Assembly: GCA_964586145.1 (NCBI GenBank)
Contig: CAZPHH010000087.1
Coordinates: 1 to 19,970, forward strand
DNA: 19,970 nt
Direction of reading: 5' to 3'
DNA from: JAFGJQ01 sp964586145
GTDB lineage: Bacteria; Planctomycetota; Phycisphaerae; UBA1845
In this document: positions 8,009 to 15,202 of the stretch, piece by piece
How positions within the stretch are numbered: the first letter of the stretch is position 1
Layout: the number at the start of each line of letters is the position of its first letter
Made by a program: the position numbers and the translations under genes
Notes under the pieces: model-generated
The model's input: the letters and a program-made list of their open reading frames with translations, nothing else
The model's database searches: none
What the model was told of the DNA's origin: nothing

Positions 8009-9950
8009 CAATCCGAACGCCCGCCCGCGGGGCGCGGAAGGCAACGGATGGCGGAAACGCCTGGCCGCGCTGAGGCCGTGGCGCCGTCGGGCCGGCGAAG
8101 CGCCCTCCGCCGGCCCGCCCGTGCTCACCGAGTTCGGCGAGCCTCGCTATCGGCCCCTCGACCGCAAGCTGATCCGGCGGCTGCTCACGTACCTCAGGCG
8201 GTACCGACGCCGCTATGCCCTGGGCGTGGTGCTCAGCATGATCATGGTGACGCTCGAGATGCAGTCGCCGCGATTCATGGGGGCGATCATCAACTGGACG
8301 ACGAACTTCGCGGCCGGACGGCTGGACCCCATGCCCACCGAGGCCGGGGCCATCCGGCACCTGGCGGGAATCGTGGGGCTGTGGGCCCTGGTGCTGGCGA
8401 CGGCGATGGCGTTTCAGCGCTGGACCATCCTGGTGCTGACCGACGCCGGCGAGCGCGTGCAGTTCGACATCCGACGGACGCTGTTTGCCCATCTGCAGAA
8501 GCTCTCCATGAGCTTCTACGACAAGACCAAGCTGGGCCGAATCATCAGCCGCTGCACGAGCGACATCAACAGCCTGCGCGAGGTCAACGTGTGGGGCATC
8601 GAGACCACCATCAAAAACGCGCTGATGTTGACGGTGGCGGGCGCCATGCTCCTCAGGACGGAGCCGCGGTTGTTCCTGGCCGTGGTGTGGCTGGCGCCGA
8701 TCCTGTTTCTGCTGAACCTGGCGTACCGCCGGCGGGCGGCCGTTCAGTACCAGATCGTGCGCGAAGGCTTCACGCGGGTATCCACCAACCTGGCGGAGAA
8801 CATCACCGGCGTTCGCGTGGTGACCGCGTTCGGCCGGCAGGAGTGGAACCTGGGCGTGTTCAACGTCCTGCAGAGCCGGAACACGGCCAACAACGTGCAG
8901 GCGGCGCGGCTGAACGGGATATACCAGCCGTCGCTGGCTTTCGTGGGCTTTACGGGTCGGGCGATCATTCTGCTCTACGGCGGGTACCTGGTGGCCTCGG
9001 GGCGCATCGACCGAAGCGTGGGGGTGGGGTCCGTGGTGACGGCCTTCCTCTACTGGGACTGGTTCATGGGGCCCATCGTGCATTTCGGGAACTTCTACAA
9101 CCAGCTTCTGATGGCCATGGCTGGCGGCGAGCGGGTGTTTGCCCTGCTGGACACACAGCCGGACGTGAGCGACCTGCCGGAGGCCCGGCCCCTTCCGACC
9201 ATTCACGGGCACGTGCGGTTTGAGCACGTGACGTTCGGCTACGACCCGAGCCGGCCGGCTCTGCACGACATCGATTTTGAGGCACAGGCCGGGCAGATGG
9301 TGGCCCTGGTGGGGCACACCGGCAGCGGCAAAAGCAGCATCATCTCACTGCTCAGCCGGTTCTACCTGCCGCAACAGGGTCGCGTCCTGATCGACGGGCA
9401 TGACATCCGCCACGTGACGGCCGAGTCGCTGCACCGGCAGACGGGGCTTGTGCTCCAGACAAACTACCTGTTCACCGGCACGGTGATGGAGAACATCCGC
9501 TACACCCGGCCGGAAGCGACGGACGACGACGTGATCGCGGCGGCGAAGGCCCTGGGCACGTACGAGGCCATTGGGGAGTTGAAGGACGGGTTCCAGACGG
9601 ACGTGGGCGAGCGGGGGGCGAACATGTCGCTCGGCCAGCGGCAGCTCATCTGCTTTACGCGGGCGTTTCTGGCGGACCCGCGGATTTTCATGTTGGACGA
9701 GGCGACCAGCTCCGTGGATACGGCCACGGAGCAGCTTGTGCAGAGGTCGCTCAAGCGGCTGCTGGCCGGCCGGACGACGTTCGTGGTGGCTCACCGGCTG
9801 AGCACGATCCAGCAGGCGGATTGCATTCTGGTGATCGACCAGGGCCGGATCCTCGAGCGCGGCACGCACAGCGAACTGCTCTCCGCCGGCGGCCGGTATG
9901 CGGAGCTGTACCACCAGTTCGTGATGGCGGCCGACGTGCGGGCGGCCTGA
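7992..9950 (+). CDS. ABC exporter half-transporter, subunit with degenerate signature motif
   Basis: The partner subunit is 652 aa from the GTG at 7992, which has an AGGGA-type ribosome site upstream and overlaps the previous gene by 17 nt; a TTG 18 nt earlier is the alternative. A basic cytosolic N-terminus (about 1-60) precedes the membrane domain (about 70-370). In the NBD, Walker A is GHTGSGKSS (441-449), the Q-loop is Q489, Walker B is IFMLDE with catalytic E570, and the H-loop is H601. The signature is MSLGQ (545-549) instead of LSGGQ. Pairing its defective signature with the Asp526 Walker B of the first subunit makes one degenerate and one competent composite ATP site, the TM287/TM288 arrangement. 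The two genes should therefore encode an obligate heterodimer. Substrate cannot be read from the sequence. Confidence 0.92.
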   Translation: MSRLDDNPNARPRGAEGNGWRKRLAALRPWRRRAGEAPSAGPPVLTEFGEPRYRPLDRKLIRRLLTYLRRYRRRYALGVVLSMIMVTLEMQSPRFMGAIINWTTNFAAGRLDPMPTEAGAIRHLAGIVGLWALVLATAMAFQRWTILVLTDAGERVQFDIRRTLFAHLQKLSMSFYDKTKLGRIISRCTSDINSLREVNVWGIETTIKNALMLTVAGAMLLRTEPRLFLAVVWLAPILFLLNLAYRRRAAVQYQIVREGFTRVSTNLAENITGVRVVTAFGRQEWNLGVFNVLQSRNTANNVQAARLNGIYQPSLAFVGFTGRAIILLYGGYLVASGRIDRSVGVGSVVTAFLYWDWFMGPIVHFGNFYNQLLMAMAGGERVFALLDTQPDVSDLPEARPLPTIHGHVRFEHVTFGYDPSRPALHDIDFEAQAGQMVALVGHTGSGKSSIISLLSRFYLPQQGRVLIDGHDIRHVTAESLHRQTGLVLQTNYLFTGTVMENIRYTRPEATDDDVIAAAKALGTYEAIGELKDGFQTDVGERGANMSLGQRQLICFTRAFLADPRIFMLDEATSSVDTATEQLVQRSLKRLLAGRTTFVVAHRLSTIQQADCILVIDQGRILERGTHSELLSAGGRYAELYHQFVMAADVRAA

Positions 9951-9979
9951 CCCGTCGCGGCGGCCCTTTCCGACGGGTC
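9949..9979 (+). terminator. Hairpin at the end of the ABC operon
   Basis: GACCCGTCG (9949-9957, overlapping the stop codon) and CGACGGGTC (9971-9979) form a perfect 9-bp stem with a 13-nt loop. No run of T follows on the plus strand, so termination may be weak or the hairpin may instead protect the mRNA end. Confidence 0.45.
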
Positions 9980-9980
9980 A

Positions 9981-10009
9981 GCTAATTCAAAGTTGGGTCT
10001 TGAATTAGC
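9981..10009. promoter_or_regulatory. Perfect 10-bp inverted repeat upstream of the DUF4143 ATPase
   Basis: GCTAATTCAA (9981-9990) and TTGAATTAGC (10000-10009) are exact reverse complements separated by 9 nt (AGTTGGGTC). The element is strikingly AT-rich in a GC-rich neighbourhood and ends 27 nt before the ATPase start. It could be a dimeric repressor operator, a 5' hairpin in the ATPase mRNA, or the boundary of a mobile cassette. A short palindrome (GGTAG-G-CTACC, 10021-10031) follows. Confidence 0.55.
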
Positions 10010-10036
10010 CGATGTGATGAGGTAGGCTACCCAGCC

Positions 10037-11203
10037 ATGATCGATCGCGACCTGGCCCCGAAACTCCGTGCGCTGGCGGCGAAGTTCCCTGCCGTGACCC
10101 TGACCGGTCCTCGGCAGAGCGGGAAATCGACGTTGTGCCGCATGGTGTTCCCCCGGCACGCCTACGCCAACCTGGAGTCGCCGGACGTCCGGGCGTTCGC
10201 CGCGTCGGACCCGCGCGGCTTCCTCGCCCAGTTCGATCGCGGAGTGATCATTGACGAGATTCAACGCGTGCCCGAGCTGACGTCCTACGTGCAGGGCCTG
10301 ATTGACGAAGACCCCCGACACGGGCGCTGGGTCCTCACCGGTTCGCAGAGCTTCACGATGATGGAGTCGGTCAGCCAGTCGCTGGCCGGGCGAACCGCGG
10401 TGCTGCATCTGATGCCCCTGGCGCGAAGTGAAGCCCGGCGTTTTGGGCGACACCCGCAATCGCTGGATGAGGCGATGTTCGCCGGCGGCTACCCGCGCAT
10501 CCCGGACCAGCAGCTCGATCCGAGTGAATGGCTGAGCGCCTATGTGCGGACCTACGTGGAACGGGATGTGCGGCAGATATCGAACATCGGCGATCTTGCC
10601 GCGTTTCAGCGTTTCGTTCAACTGTGCGCGAGTCGCACGGCGCAACTGTTGAATCTGTCGTCACTGGCCCTGGACGCGGGCATTTCACAACCCACCGCGA
10701 AAGCGTGGATATCGATTCTTGAGGCTACGTTCATCGCATTCCGGCTGCAACCGTACTTCGCCAACATCGGCAAGCGCCTGGTGAAAACAGCCAAGCTGCA
10801 CTTCCATGACACGGGGTTGGTGTGCTGGTTACTGGGTATTCGCGAACCGTCCCAGCTTCGGCTCCACCCGTTGCGGGGCCCCATCTTCGAAACGTGGGTC
10901 GTCTCCGAAATTCTCAAGCATCGGCTCAACCGCGGAGAGCATGCCGGCCTGTACTACTATCGCGATCGACAGGGCCTTGAAGCCGACCTCGTCATCGAGG
11001 AAGGGAAGAAGCTCGTGGTGGTCGAGGCCAAGGCCGGGCAGACGGCCACGCCCGACGTGGTGAACGCGGGTCGGCAGGTTGCGGACGTTCTTGCTGCCGC
11101 GGGCCCAACACGCCGCATCGTTGCGTTCGGCGGCGATGCCGGCCAGAAGCGGACCGACGTCACCGTGCTGTCCTGGGACTCGCTCGACCAGGAACATTGG
11201 TGA
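10037..11203 (+). CDS. AAA_14 / DUF4143 ATPase with PD-(D/E)xK-like C-terminus
   Basis: The 388-aa protein has an N-terminal P-loop ATPase (AAA_14) and a C-terminal DUF4143 region. Walker A is GPRQSGKST (24-32), Walker B is VIIDEIQ (70-76), and TGSQ (101-104) is a sensor-like strand end. The family marker GGYPRI is at 150-155 and YVERDVRQ at 173-180. A helix-turn-helix-like stretch (ALDAGISQPTAKAW) sits near 211-224. The C-terminal part carries E285, D317 (EADLV) and E330-x-K332 (VEAKAG), the residue pattern of a PD-(D/E)xK nuclease-like core. Members are scattered widely and irregularly across bacteria and archaea, and their role is not established; mobility and defence have been suggested. 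The gene stands alone after a palindrome and before a tRNA gene, consistent with a separately acquired unit. The ATG start has only a weak, distant GAGG upstream. Confidence 0.88.
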   Translation: MIDRDLAPKLRALAAKFPAVTLTGPRQSGKSTLCRMVFPRHAYANLESPDVRAFAASDPRGFLAQFDRGVIIDEIQRVPELTSYVQGLIDEDPRHGRWVLTGSQSFTMMESVSQSLAGRTAVLHLMPLARSEARRFGRHPQSLDEAMFAGGYPRIPDQQLDPSEWLSAYVRTYVERDVRQISNIGDLAAFQRFVQLCASRTAQLLNLSSLALDAGISQPTAKAWISILEATFIAFRLQPYFANIGKRLVKTAKLHFHDTGLVCWLLGIREPSQLRLHPLRGPIFETWVVSEILKHRLNRGEHAGLYYYRDRQGLEADLVIEEGKKLVVVEAKAGQTATPDVVNAGRQVADVLAAAGPTRRIVAFGGDAGQKRTDVTVLSWDSLDQEHW

Positions 11204-11495
11204 GCCGGCGTTGCCGGGCGGCTCCGCCGCTTGGACCGCGACAGATGAAGAATCGCGCCAAGCCGGGCCTCATGAAGCGGCTGATGGGCGATCTGGCCGG
11301 AAGCCACCCCAAAAGGACGGACCGCTCCCTGAGAAGCGTGCCTGCTTCCCGCACTCGCCAATCGGCGGCCGGTACGCAGAGCTGTACTCCGTCACGGGAT
11401 GCGTATCTCCTTCAACTTGGCGCGCCGGGCCGGTACGATCCGCCCAACGGCTGCCCCCAGGCCGACCACCGGCAGGACGATCATGCGGAAGGGAT
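11204..11495. other. 292-bp region between the DUF4143 ATPase and tRNA-Leu
   Basis: No convincing intact gene is seen. At 11363-11387 the sequence matches 23 of 25 bases of the end of the second ABC gene (9887-9911), with both differences at third codon positions, so a degraded transporter fragment (reading GGRYAELY) may lie here. Open frames across this stretch lack family motifs and look like shadows. No T-tailed terminator for the tRNA is evident. Confidence 0.35.
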
Positions 11496-11579
11496 TGCCG
11501 GAGGTGGGAATCGAACCCACACCCTGTTGCCAGGACGGGATTTTGAATCCCGCGCGTCTGCCAGTTCCGCCACTCCGGC
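11496..11579 (-). tRNA. tRNA-Leu (anticodon CAA)
   Basis: The 84-nt gene reads on the minus strand from 11579 to 11496. The acceptor stem pairs GCCGGAG with CTCCGGC, with discriminator A. The anticodon stem CGGGA/TCCCG encloses the loop TTCAAAA, giving anticodon CAA for UUG. The long variable arm of class II tRNAs is present, and the T arm has the GGTTCGATTCC loop. CCA is not encoded. Confidence 0.95.
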
Positions 11580-11580
11580 G

Positions 11581-11605
11581 TAAGTCGCTCATTTATAACG
11601 ACTTA
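11581..11605 (-). promoter_or_regulatory. tRNA-Leu promoter region within an inverted repeat
   Basis: On the minus strand TATAAA (11592-11597) lies 12 nt before the tRNA 5' end and fits a -10 box. It sits in the loop between exact inverted repeats TAAGTCG (11581-11587) and CGACTTA (11599-11605). No good -35 box is seen at the usual spacing. Confidence 0.4.
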
Positions 11606-11684
11606 ACTTGATTTGCGTTCGGCCAAAACTTCTGGTGTCCAACTCATCGTCCAGTTTGTATCGCCTTCTTCGCTCGCTCCGGCG

Positions 11685-11810
11685 ATGATCCAGGCGGACA
11701 CTGGATCGCTCCCTGACGAGAAGCTGAACTCCCACCTCGAACGCTCTGCGGCAGCTTACCAGGGGCTCCGGGAGTCAGCAATGGGGCGCAAGGCCAAGTT
11801 CGTCAAGTGA
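11685..11810 (+). CDS. Possible 41-aa hypothetical ORF before the sigma gene
   Basis: The frame from ATG 11685 encodes 41 residues, largely helical in character (DEKLNSHLERSAAAYQGLRE) with a basic end (MGRKAKFVK). The frame is open upstream to a TTG at 11613, giving 65 aa. I do not recognise it and there is no good ribosome site. Its TGA overlaps the GTG at 11807, which begins the sigma-factor frame, in a GTGA arrangement typical of coupled genes. That is the main argument that it is or was real. Confidence 0.25.
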   Translation: MIQADTGSLPDEKLNSHLERSAAAYQGLRESAMGRKAKFVK

Positions 11811-12350
11811 CACGGTACCAAGGATCGCGGTGGCGGGGTTCGGGGATGCTGCACCGGGCCGAAGACGGCGAGCCGGGCGCAGCAGACGAGCTTTGGCCCG
11901 CGGTCTACGAGGAGCTGCGGCACCTTGCCCATCCGCGGATGCTCCGGGAACACCGCGCGGGTCTGCTCGATTCCGCGTGCCTGATCCACGAGACGTGTCT
12001 CCGTTTTGTGGGACGCGAGCCCATGGAACGGGCCAACCGTCGTCACTTCCTCGCGACAGCCTTCGCATTGGCTCGCTCGACAATGACCCTGGAGAGGCTG
12101 CGACGGACCCCGCCGAGCTGTTGCCCTCGACAAGACGCTGCAGAAACTGGAACATGTGGCTCCACAACAAGTGGAGATCCTGATGATGCGTTACTTTGCC
12201 GGGCTCAGCGTCAGGGAGACGGCGACTCTCTTGGGTGTGTCGTCGCGTTCCGTCGACCACCACTGGCGTTTCGCCCGATCCCGGCTTCATCGCGCTCTGT
12301 GTGGCACCGAAGGACGCTTAAACCGAGGCGGCCCTGCAGATGACGCCTGA
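11807..12350 (+). pseudogene. Broken ECF-type RNA polymerase sigma factor (planctomycete kinase-linked type)
   Basis: Three reading frames together encode one ECF sigma factor. The first (from GTG 11807 or ATG 11846 to about 12060) gives the region 2 start: MLHRAEDGEPGAAD, then ELRHLAH, LIHETCLRFVG and NRRHFLATA. The second (12061-12123) gives LRIGSLDND and TDPAELL, the linker. The third (from 12123) gives ALDKTLQKLEHVAPQQVEIL and a full region 4 helix-turn-helix (RYFAGLSVRETATLLGVSSRSVDHHW), stopping at 12350. Between the first two pieces about 25-30 codons expected for regions 2.3-2.4 (-10 recognition) are missing. Between the second and third a single G appears to be lost after CTGTTG. No single frame encodes a working sigma, so the gene is judged inactivated. 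Its stop overlaps the kinase start (ATG 12340), the usual arrangement of kinase-associated planctomycete ECF sigmas. A sequencing error could explain the 1-nt shift but not the deletion. Confidence 0.8.
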
Positions 12351-14904
12351 ACGAATGCAGCGGTTGCTCCGCGTGTTTGAGCAGGTGATCGATCAGCCGG
12401 CCGATCAACTGGATGCCTTCCTTCACGCCGTCTGCGAGGGCGATGCAGAGCTGATGGCCGAGGTGCGCTCGCTGCTGCACCATGATAAGAAGGCGGATGC
12501 GGGGTTCCTTGGCCCCACGGTCACTCACTCATCCCCCTCGGGTACGTTTCCCGATGATCCAGCGGAGGCCGTGACGCCGGGATCACTCGGTGCGCCTCCG
12601 CTCGCCTCGTTCATCCCGGGGTACGAGATCCTGCGCGAGATCAGCCATGGCGGGCAGGGCGTCGTCTATGAAGCCATGCAATCCGCCCCGCGGCGGCGTG
12701 TGGCGGTCAAAGTGCTGCTGGACTGTCAACATTCCCCTGCCGCCCAGCGTCGCTTCGCGCGGGAAATCGACCTGATCGCTCACCTGCGGCACCCGAACAT
12801 TATTTCTGTCTTTCACTCGGGGACGACTTCCGGCGGCAGGCCGTTCTACGTGATGGACTTCGTCGCGGGTGAACCGCTGGATCGTTTCGTGCGAATGACG
12901 GGGATGGGCCTCGAGGAGGCGCTGCGCCTCTTTGTGATCGTCTGTGATGCCGTCCAATATGCCCACCAGAAGGGGGTGCTGCACCGCGACCTCAAGCCGT
13001 CCAATGTCGTGGTCGATCGCGGAGGCGTGCCGCACATTCTTGACCTTGGATTGGCCAAGCGAATGGGCGTGCGAGCGGAGCCGTCGATATCGATGACGCG
13101 CGAAGTTCTGGGCACGCTGCCGTTCATGTCGCCGGAGCAGGCGGCCGGACGTTCCGAGGAAGTGGATACGCGAACCGACGTGTACGCCCTGGGAGTCATG
13201 CTCTACCAGTTGCTCACGGGGAAATACCCATTCGCCACAAAGGGGAACGTGTCTGAAGCCATTCACAGCATCATGGAAGAGTCGCCGTGCCCGCCGACCC
13301 GCGCGTGGACACCCGAGAGCGGGATCGCGCACCGCACACCGCGATGGTGGCGGGCGGATCCATGCCCGATCGATCACGAACTGGAGACGATCGTCTACAA
13401 GGCCTTGGCGAAGGAACGCGAGCGGCGCTACCAGTCCGCCGGCGAGTTCGCCCGGGACGTCGAGCACTACCTCGCGGGCGAGCCGATCGAGGCGCGGCGT
13501 GATTCGATCGCCTACATCCTCTGGAAGCAGTCACGACGATTGTTTCGCCGAACGCCGGTTGTGGCATTGGGGCTGCTGTGCGCCATTCTCGCGCCGGGGC
13601 TTGTGGCCTCGCTGGTGTTCTGGCGGAACGCCAGCCGGGAGCGCGACGTGGCCCAGGCGGCCATGTCTTTTCTGAATCAGGACGTCTTTCAGGCGCTTGA
13701 CCCTGAGCAGATGGGGCGCGGTGTCGACTTGCGTACCGTGCTGGACGCCGCTTCGCCGCAGATTGCCGAGCGGTTTGGGGCTGCACTGGCCACCGAGGCG
13801 GCCGTGCGACAGTCGGTCGGCAACCTGTACGCCGGCCTGGGAGACCACGTGGCGGCACAGCGACACCTGGAGCGAGCGCTTGAGCTGCGCCGCACGACCA
13901 ATGGCAGTCACGACCTGGACGTGGCCGAGACCCTCGCCAGCCTCTCGCAGGTTTTAGAAATCCGAGGTCGGATGGAGGAAGCCGAGAGGCACCTCAATGA
14001 GTCGTTTGCCTTGCGATCCGGCCGGCTCGGGGAAGAGCACGCGCTGGTCCAGACCACGCTTTCGCAGCTCGCGGCGTTCGCAGAGAGACGCGGCGACCTG
14101 GAGAGGGCTGCCCTTTGGCGAAAGCGATTGTCATCGCCTCTGGCCGGGCAATCGTCAGCCTCGTTTGGGTCCGAGTTGTCAAAGGCCGTCACGGAGGCGC
14201 GTCAAGGCTTGGCCGCCGCACGCCGGCAACACGGTTCGGATCATCCGCAGGTGGCGCAGCAACTCGTGGAGTTGAGTGACAGGCTGATTGCCGCGGGCCA
14301 CGATTCCGAGTCAGAGACGTTGCTGACCGAAGCTCTCACGATCTACGAACGCCAGTTTGGGTCCGAGCATCCGCGGACGCGGCAGACCTTTGCGAAGCTC
14401 GAGGATGCCTTGCATCCGACGGGTTCACTGGCCGGCGTGCTGTCGTTCGCGTCCGGCCGCCTCGAGCAGGCCCTCGCAACGGGCGACAACGCTCGACTCC
14501 TCGCGGAGGCGGCCTGGGACGTTGCAAAGCACGCGGGTTATCCGGCAGAGACCTACCAACGGGCCCTTCAGGCGGCGCAGCGCGCCTGTGCCCTTGACCC
14601 CGGAAATGGCGCCTATCTCAACACTCTGGGCGCGTTGCAGTACCGTTGCGGCCAGTATCCAGAGGCACTTGAGACCCTGCGCACCTCGGACCGGCTGAAC
14701 GCCGGCCATCCGGCGGACATGGCCTTCCTGGCGATGACGTGCGAACGCCTGGGCCAACACGAGGAGGCTCGTCGCGAGCTTGCGCGCCTGAAGGCGCTGG
14801 TGGATAAGGCCCCGTGGACCCACGATCGCCAGACCGCGCGCCTCCTGCGGGAAGCAGGGCTGACTCTGGGCCAGTCGGGAACCCCAAATGAGGGGGCGCC
14901 GTAG
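12340..14904 (+). CDS. Transmembrane Ser/Thr protein kinase with C-terminal TPR repeats
   Basis: The 854-aa protein begins with a region of about 95 residues (helical 1-50, then Pro-rich), followed by a protein kinase domain (about 94-380). One transmembrane helix (about 406-428) separates it from a TPR-rich, presumably extracytoplasmic region (about 435-850). Visible kinase residues are the Gly loop ISHGGQGVVYEA (101-112), K124 in VAVKVLL, E142, the catalytic loop HRDLKPSN (215-222) and SPEQ (264-267). Two departures from consensus occur: DFG is DLG (235-237), and the first glycine of the Gly loop is Ser. TPR-like helices include YAGLGDHVAAQRHLERALEL, EEAERHLNESFAL and YRCGQYPEALETL. The core catalytic residues are intact, so activity is likely. 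The gene was translationally coupled to the sigma factor gene, now broken; the kinase may have outlived its original partner. Confidence 0.9.
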   Translation: MTPERMQRLLRVFEQVIDQPADQLDAFLHAVCEGDAELMAEVRSLLHHDKKADAGFLGPTVTHSSPSGTFPDDPAEAVTPGSLGAPPLASFIPGYEILREISHGGQGVVYEAMQSAPRRRVAVKVLLDCQHSPAAQRRFAREIDLIAHLRHPNIISVFHSGTTSGGRPFYVMDFVAGEPLDRFVRMTGMGLEEALRLFVIVCDAVQYAHQKGVLHRDLKPSNVVVDRGGVPHILDLGLAKRMGVRAEPSISMTREVLGTLPFMSPEQAAGRSEEVDTRTDVYALGVMLYQLLTGKYPFATKGNVSEAIHSIMEESPCPPTRAWTPESGIAHRTPRWWRADPCPIDHELETIVYKALAKERERRYQSAGEFARDVEHYLAGEPIEARRDSIAYILWKQSRRLFRRTPVVALGLLCAILAPGLVASLVFWRNASRERDVAQAAMSFLNQDVFQALDPEQMGRGVDLRTVLDAASPQIAERFGAALATEAAVRQSVGNLYAGLGDHVAAQRHLERALELRRTTNGSHDLDVAETLASLSQVLEIRGRMEEAERHLNESFALRSGRLGEEHALVQTTLSQLAAFAERRGDLERAALWRKRLSSPLAGQSSASFGSELSKAVTEARQGLAAARRQHGSDHPQVAQQLVELSDRLIAAGHDSESETLLTEALTIYERQFGSEHPRTRQTFAKLEDALHPTGSLAGVLSFASGRLEQALATGDNARLLAEAAWDVAKHAGYPAETYQRALQAAQRACALDPGNGAYLNTLGALQYRCGQYPEALETLRTSDRLNAGHPADMAFLAMTCERLGQHEEARRELARLKALVDKAPWTHDRQTARLLREAGLTLGQSGTPNEGAP

Positions 14905-15202
14905 CGATTTCTTGTGTTGAGGGGGCGTGCTCGGACGGGACATCGGTGCGCCGGCGCGCCGGGATGCGCGATTCGCGCGCGCGGTCCCTCGGGCACACAA
15001 CCCCGTTGAAACGGGGACGCAGCCAGTCTTCGTCTTGCCGCTACACCGCCAGGACGGCCGGACCGTTCGATGGGGCCCGGTTCACCGAGGGCTGGCACGG
15101 GGACGCCCCGGGCGATATTCTCTGGGCGGCGCGGTGGCCGACGGGAAAGTGCGACGGCGCGGTCATCGCAGAGTCAGAGCCCTTTCTTCCAGAGGAACCA
15201 TC
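14905..15202. other. 298-bp region between the kinase and the zinc-ribbon protein
   Basis: No gene is supported. The region contains a perfect 12-bp palindrome CCGGCGCGCCGG (14951-14962) and a hairpin CCCCGTT (15001-15007) / AACGGGG (15010-15016), the latter a candidate end structure for the kinase mRNA but without a T-tract. The frame of the downstream gene is open through part of it but lacks protein-like composition. Confidence 0.4.

Noticed and set aside
7809..9317. Long minus-strand open frame (502 codons) across the second ABC gene
   Set aside because: It is antisense to a protein with all ABC motifs; its translation is rich in His, Arg, Pro and Gln with no family motif, typical of a shadow in high-GC DNA.
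11392..11592. Minus-strand frame of 66 codons near the tRNA
   Set aside because: Most of it is the translated tRNA-Leu gene; the remaining ~30 codons have no supporting evidence.
14927..15202. Upstream extension of the zinc-ribbon protein frame by 92 codons
   Set aside because: The extension is Arg/Gly-rich without motifs, and the ATG at 15203 has a good ribosome site directly before the zinc ribbon.
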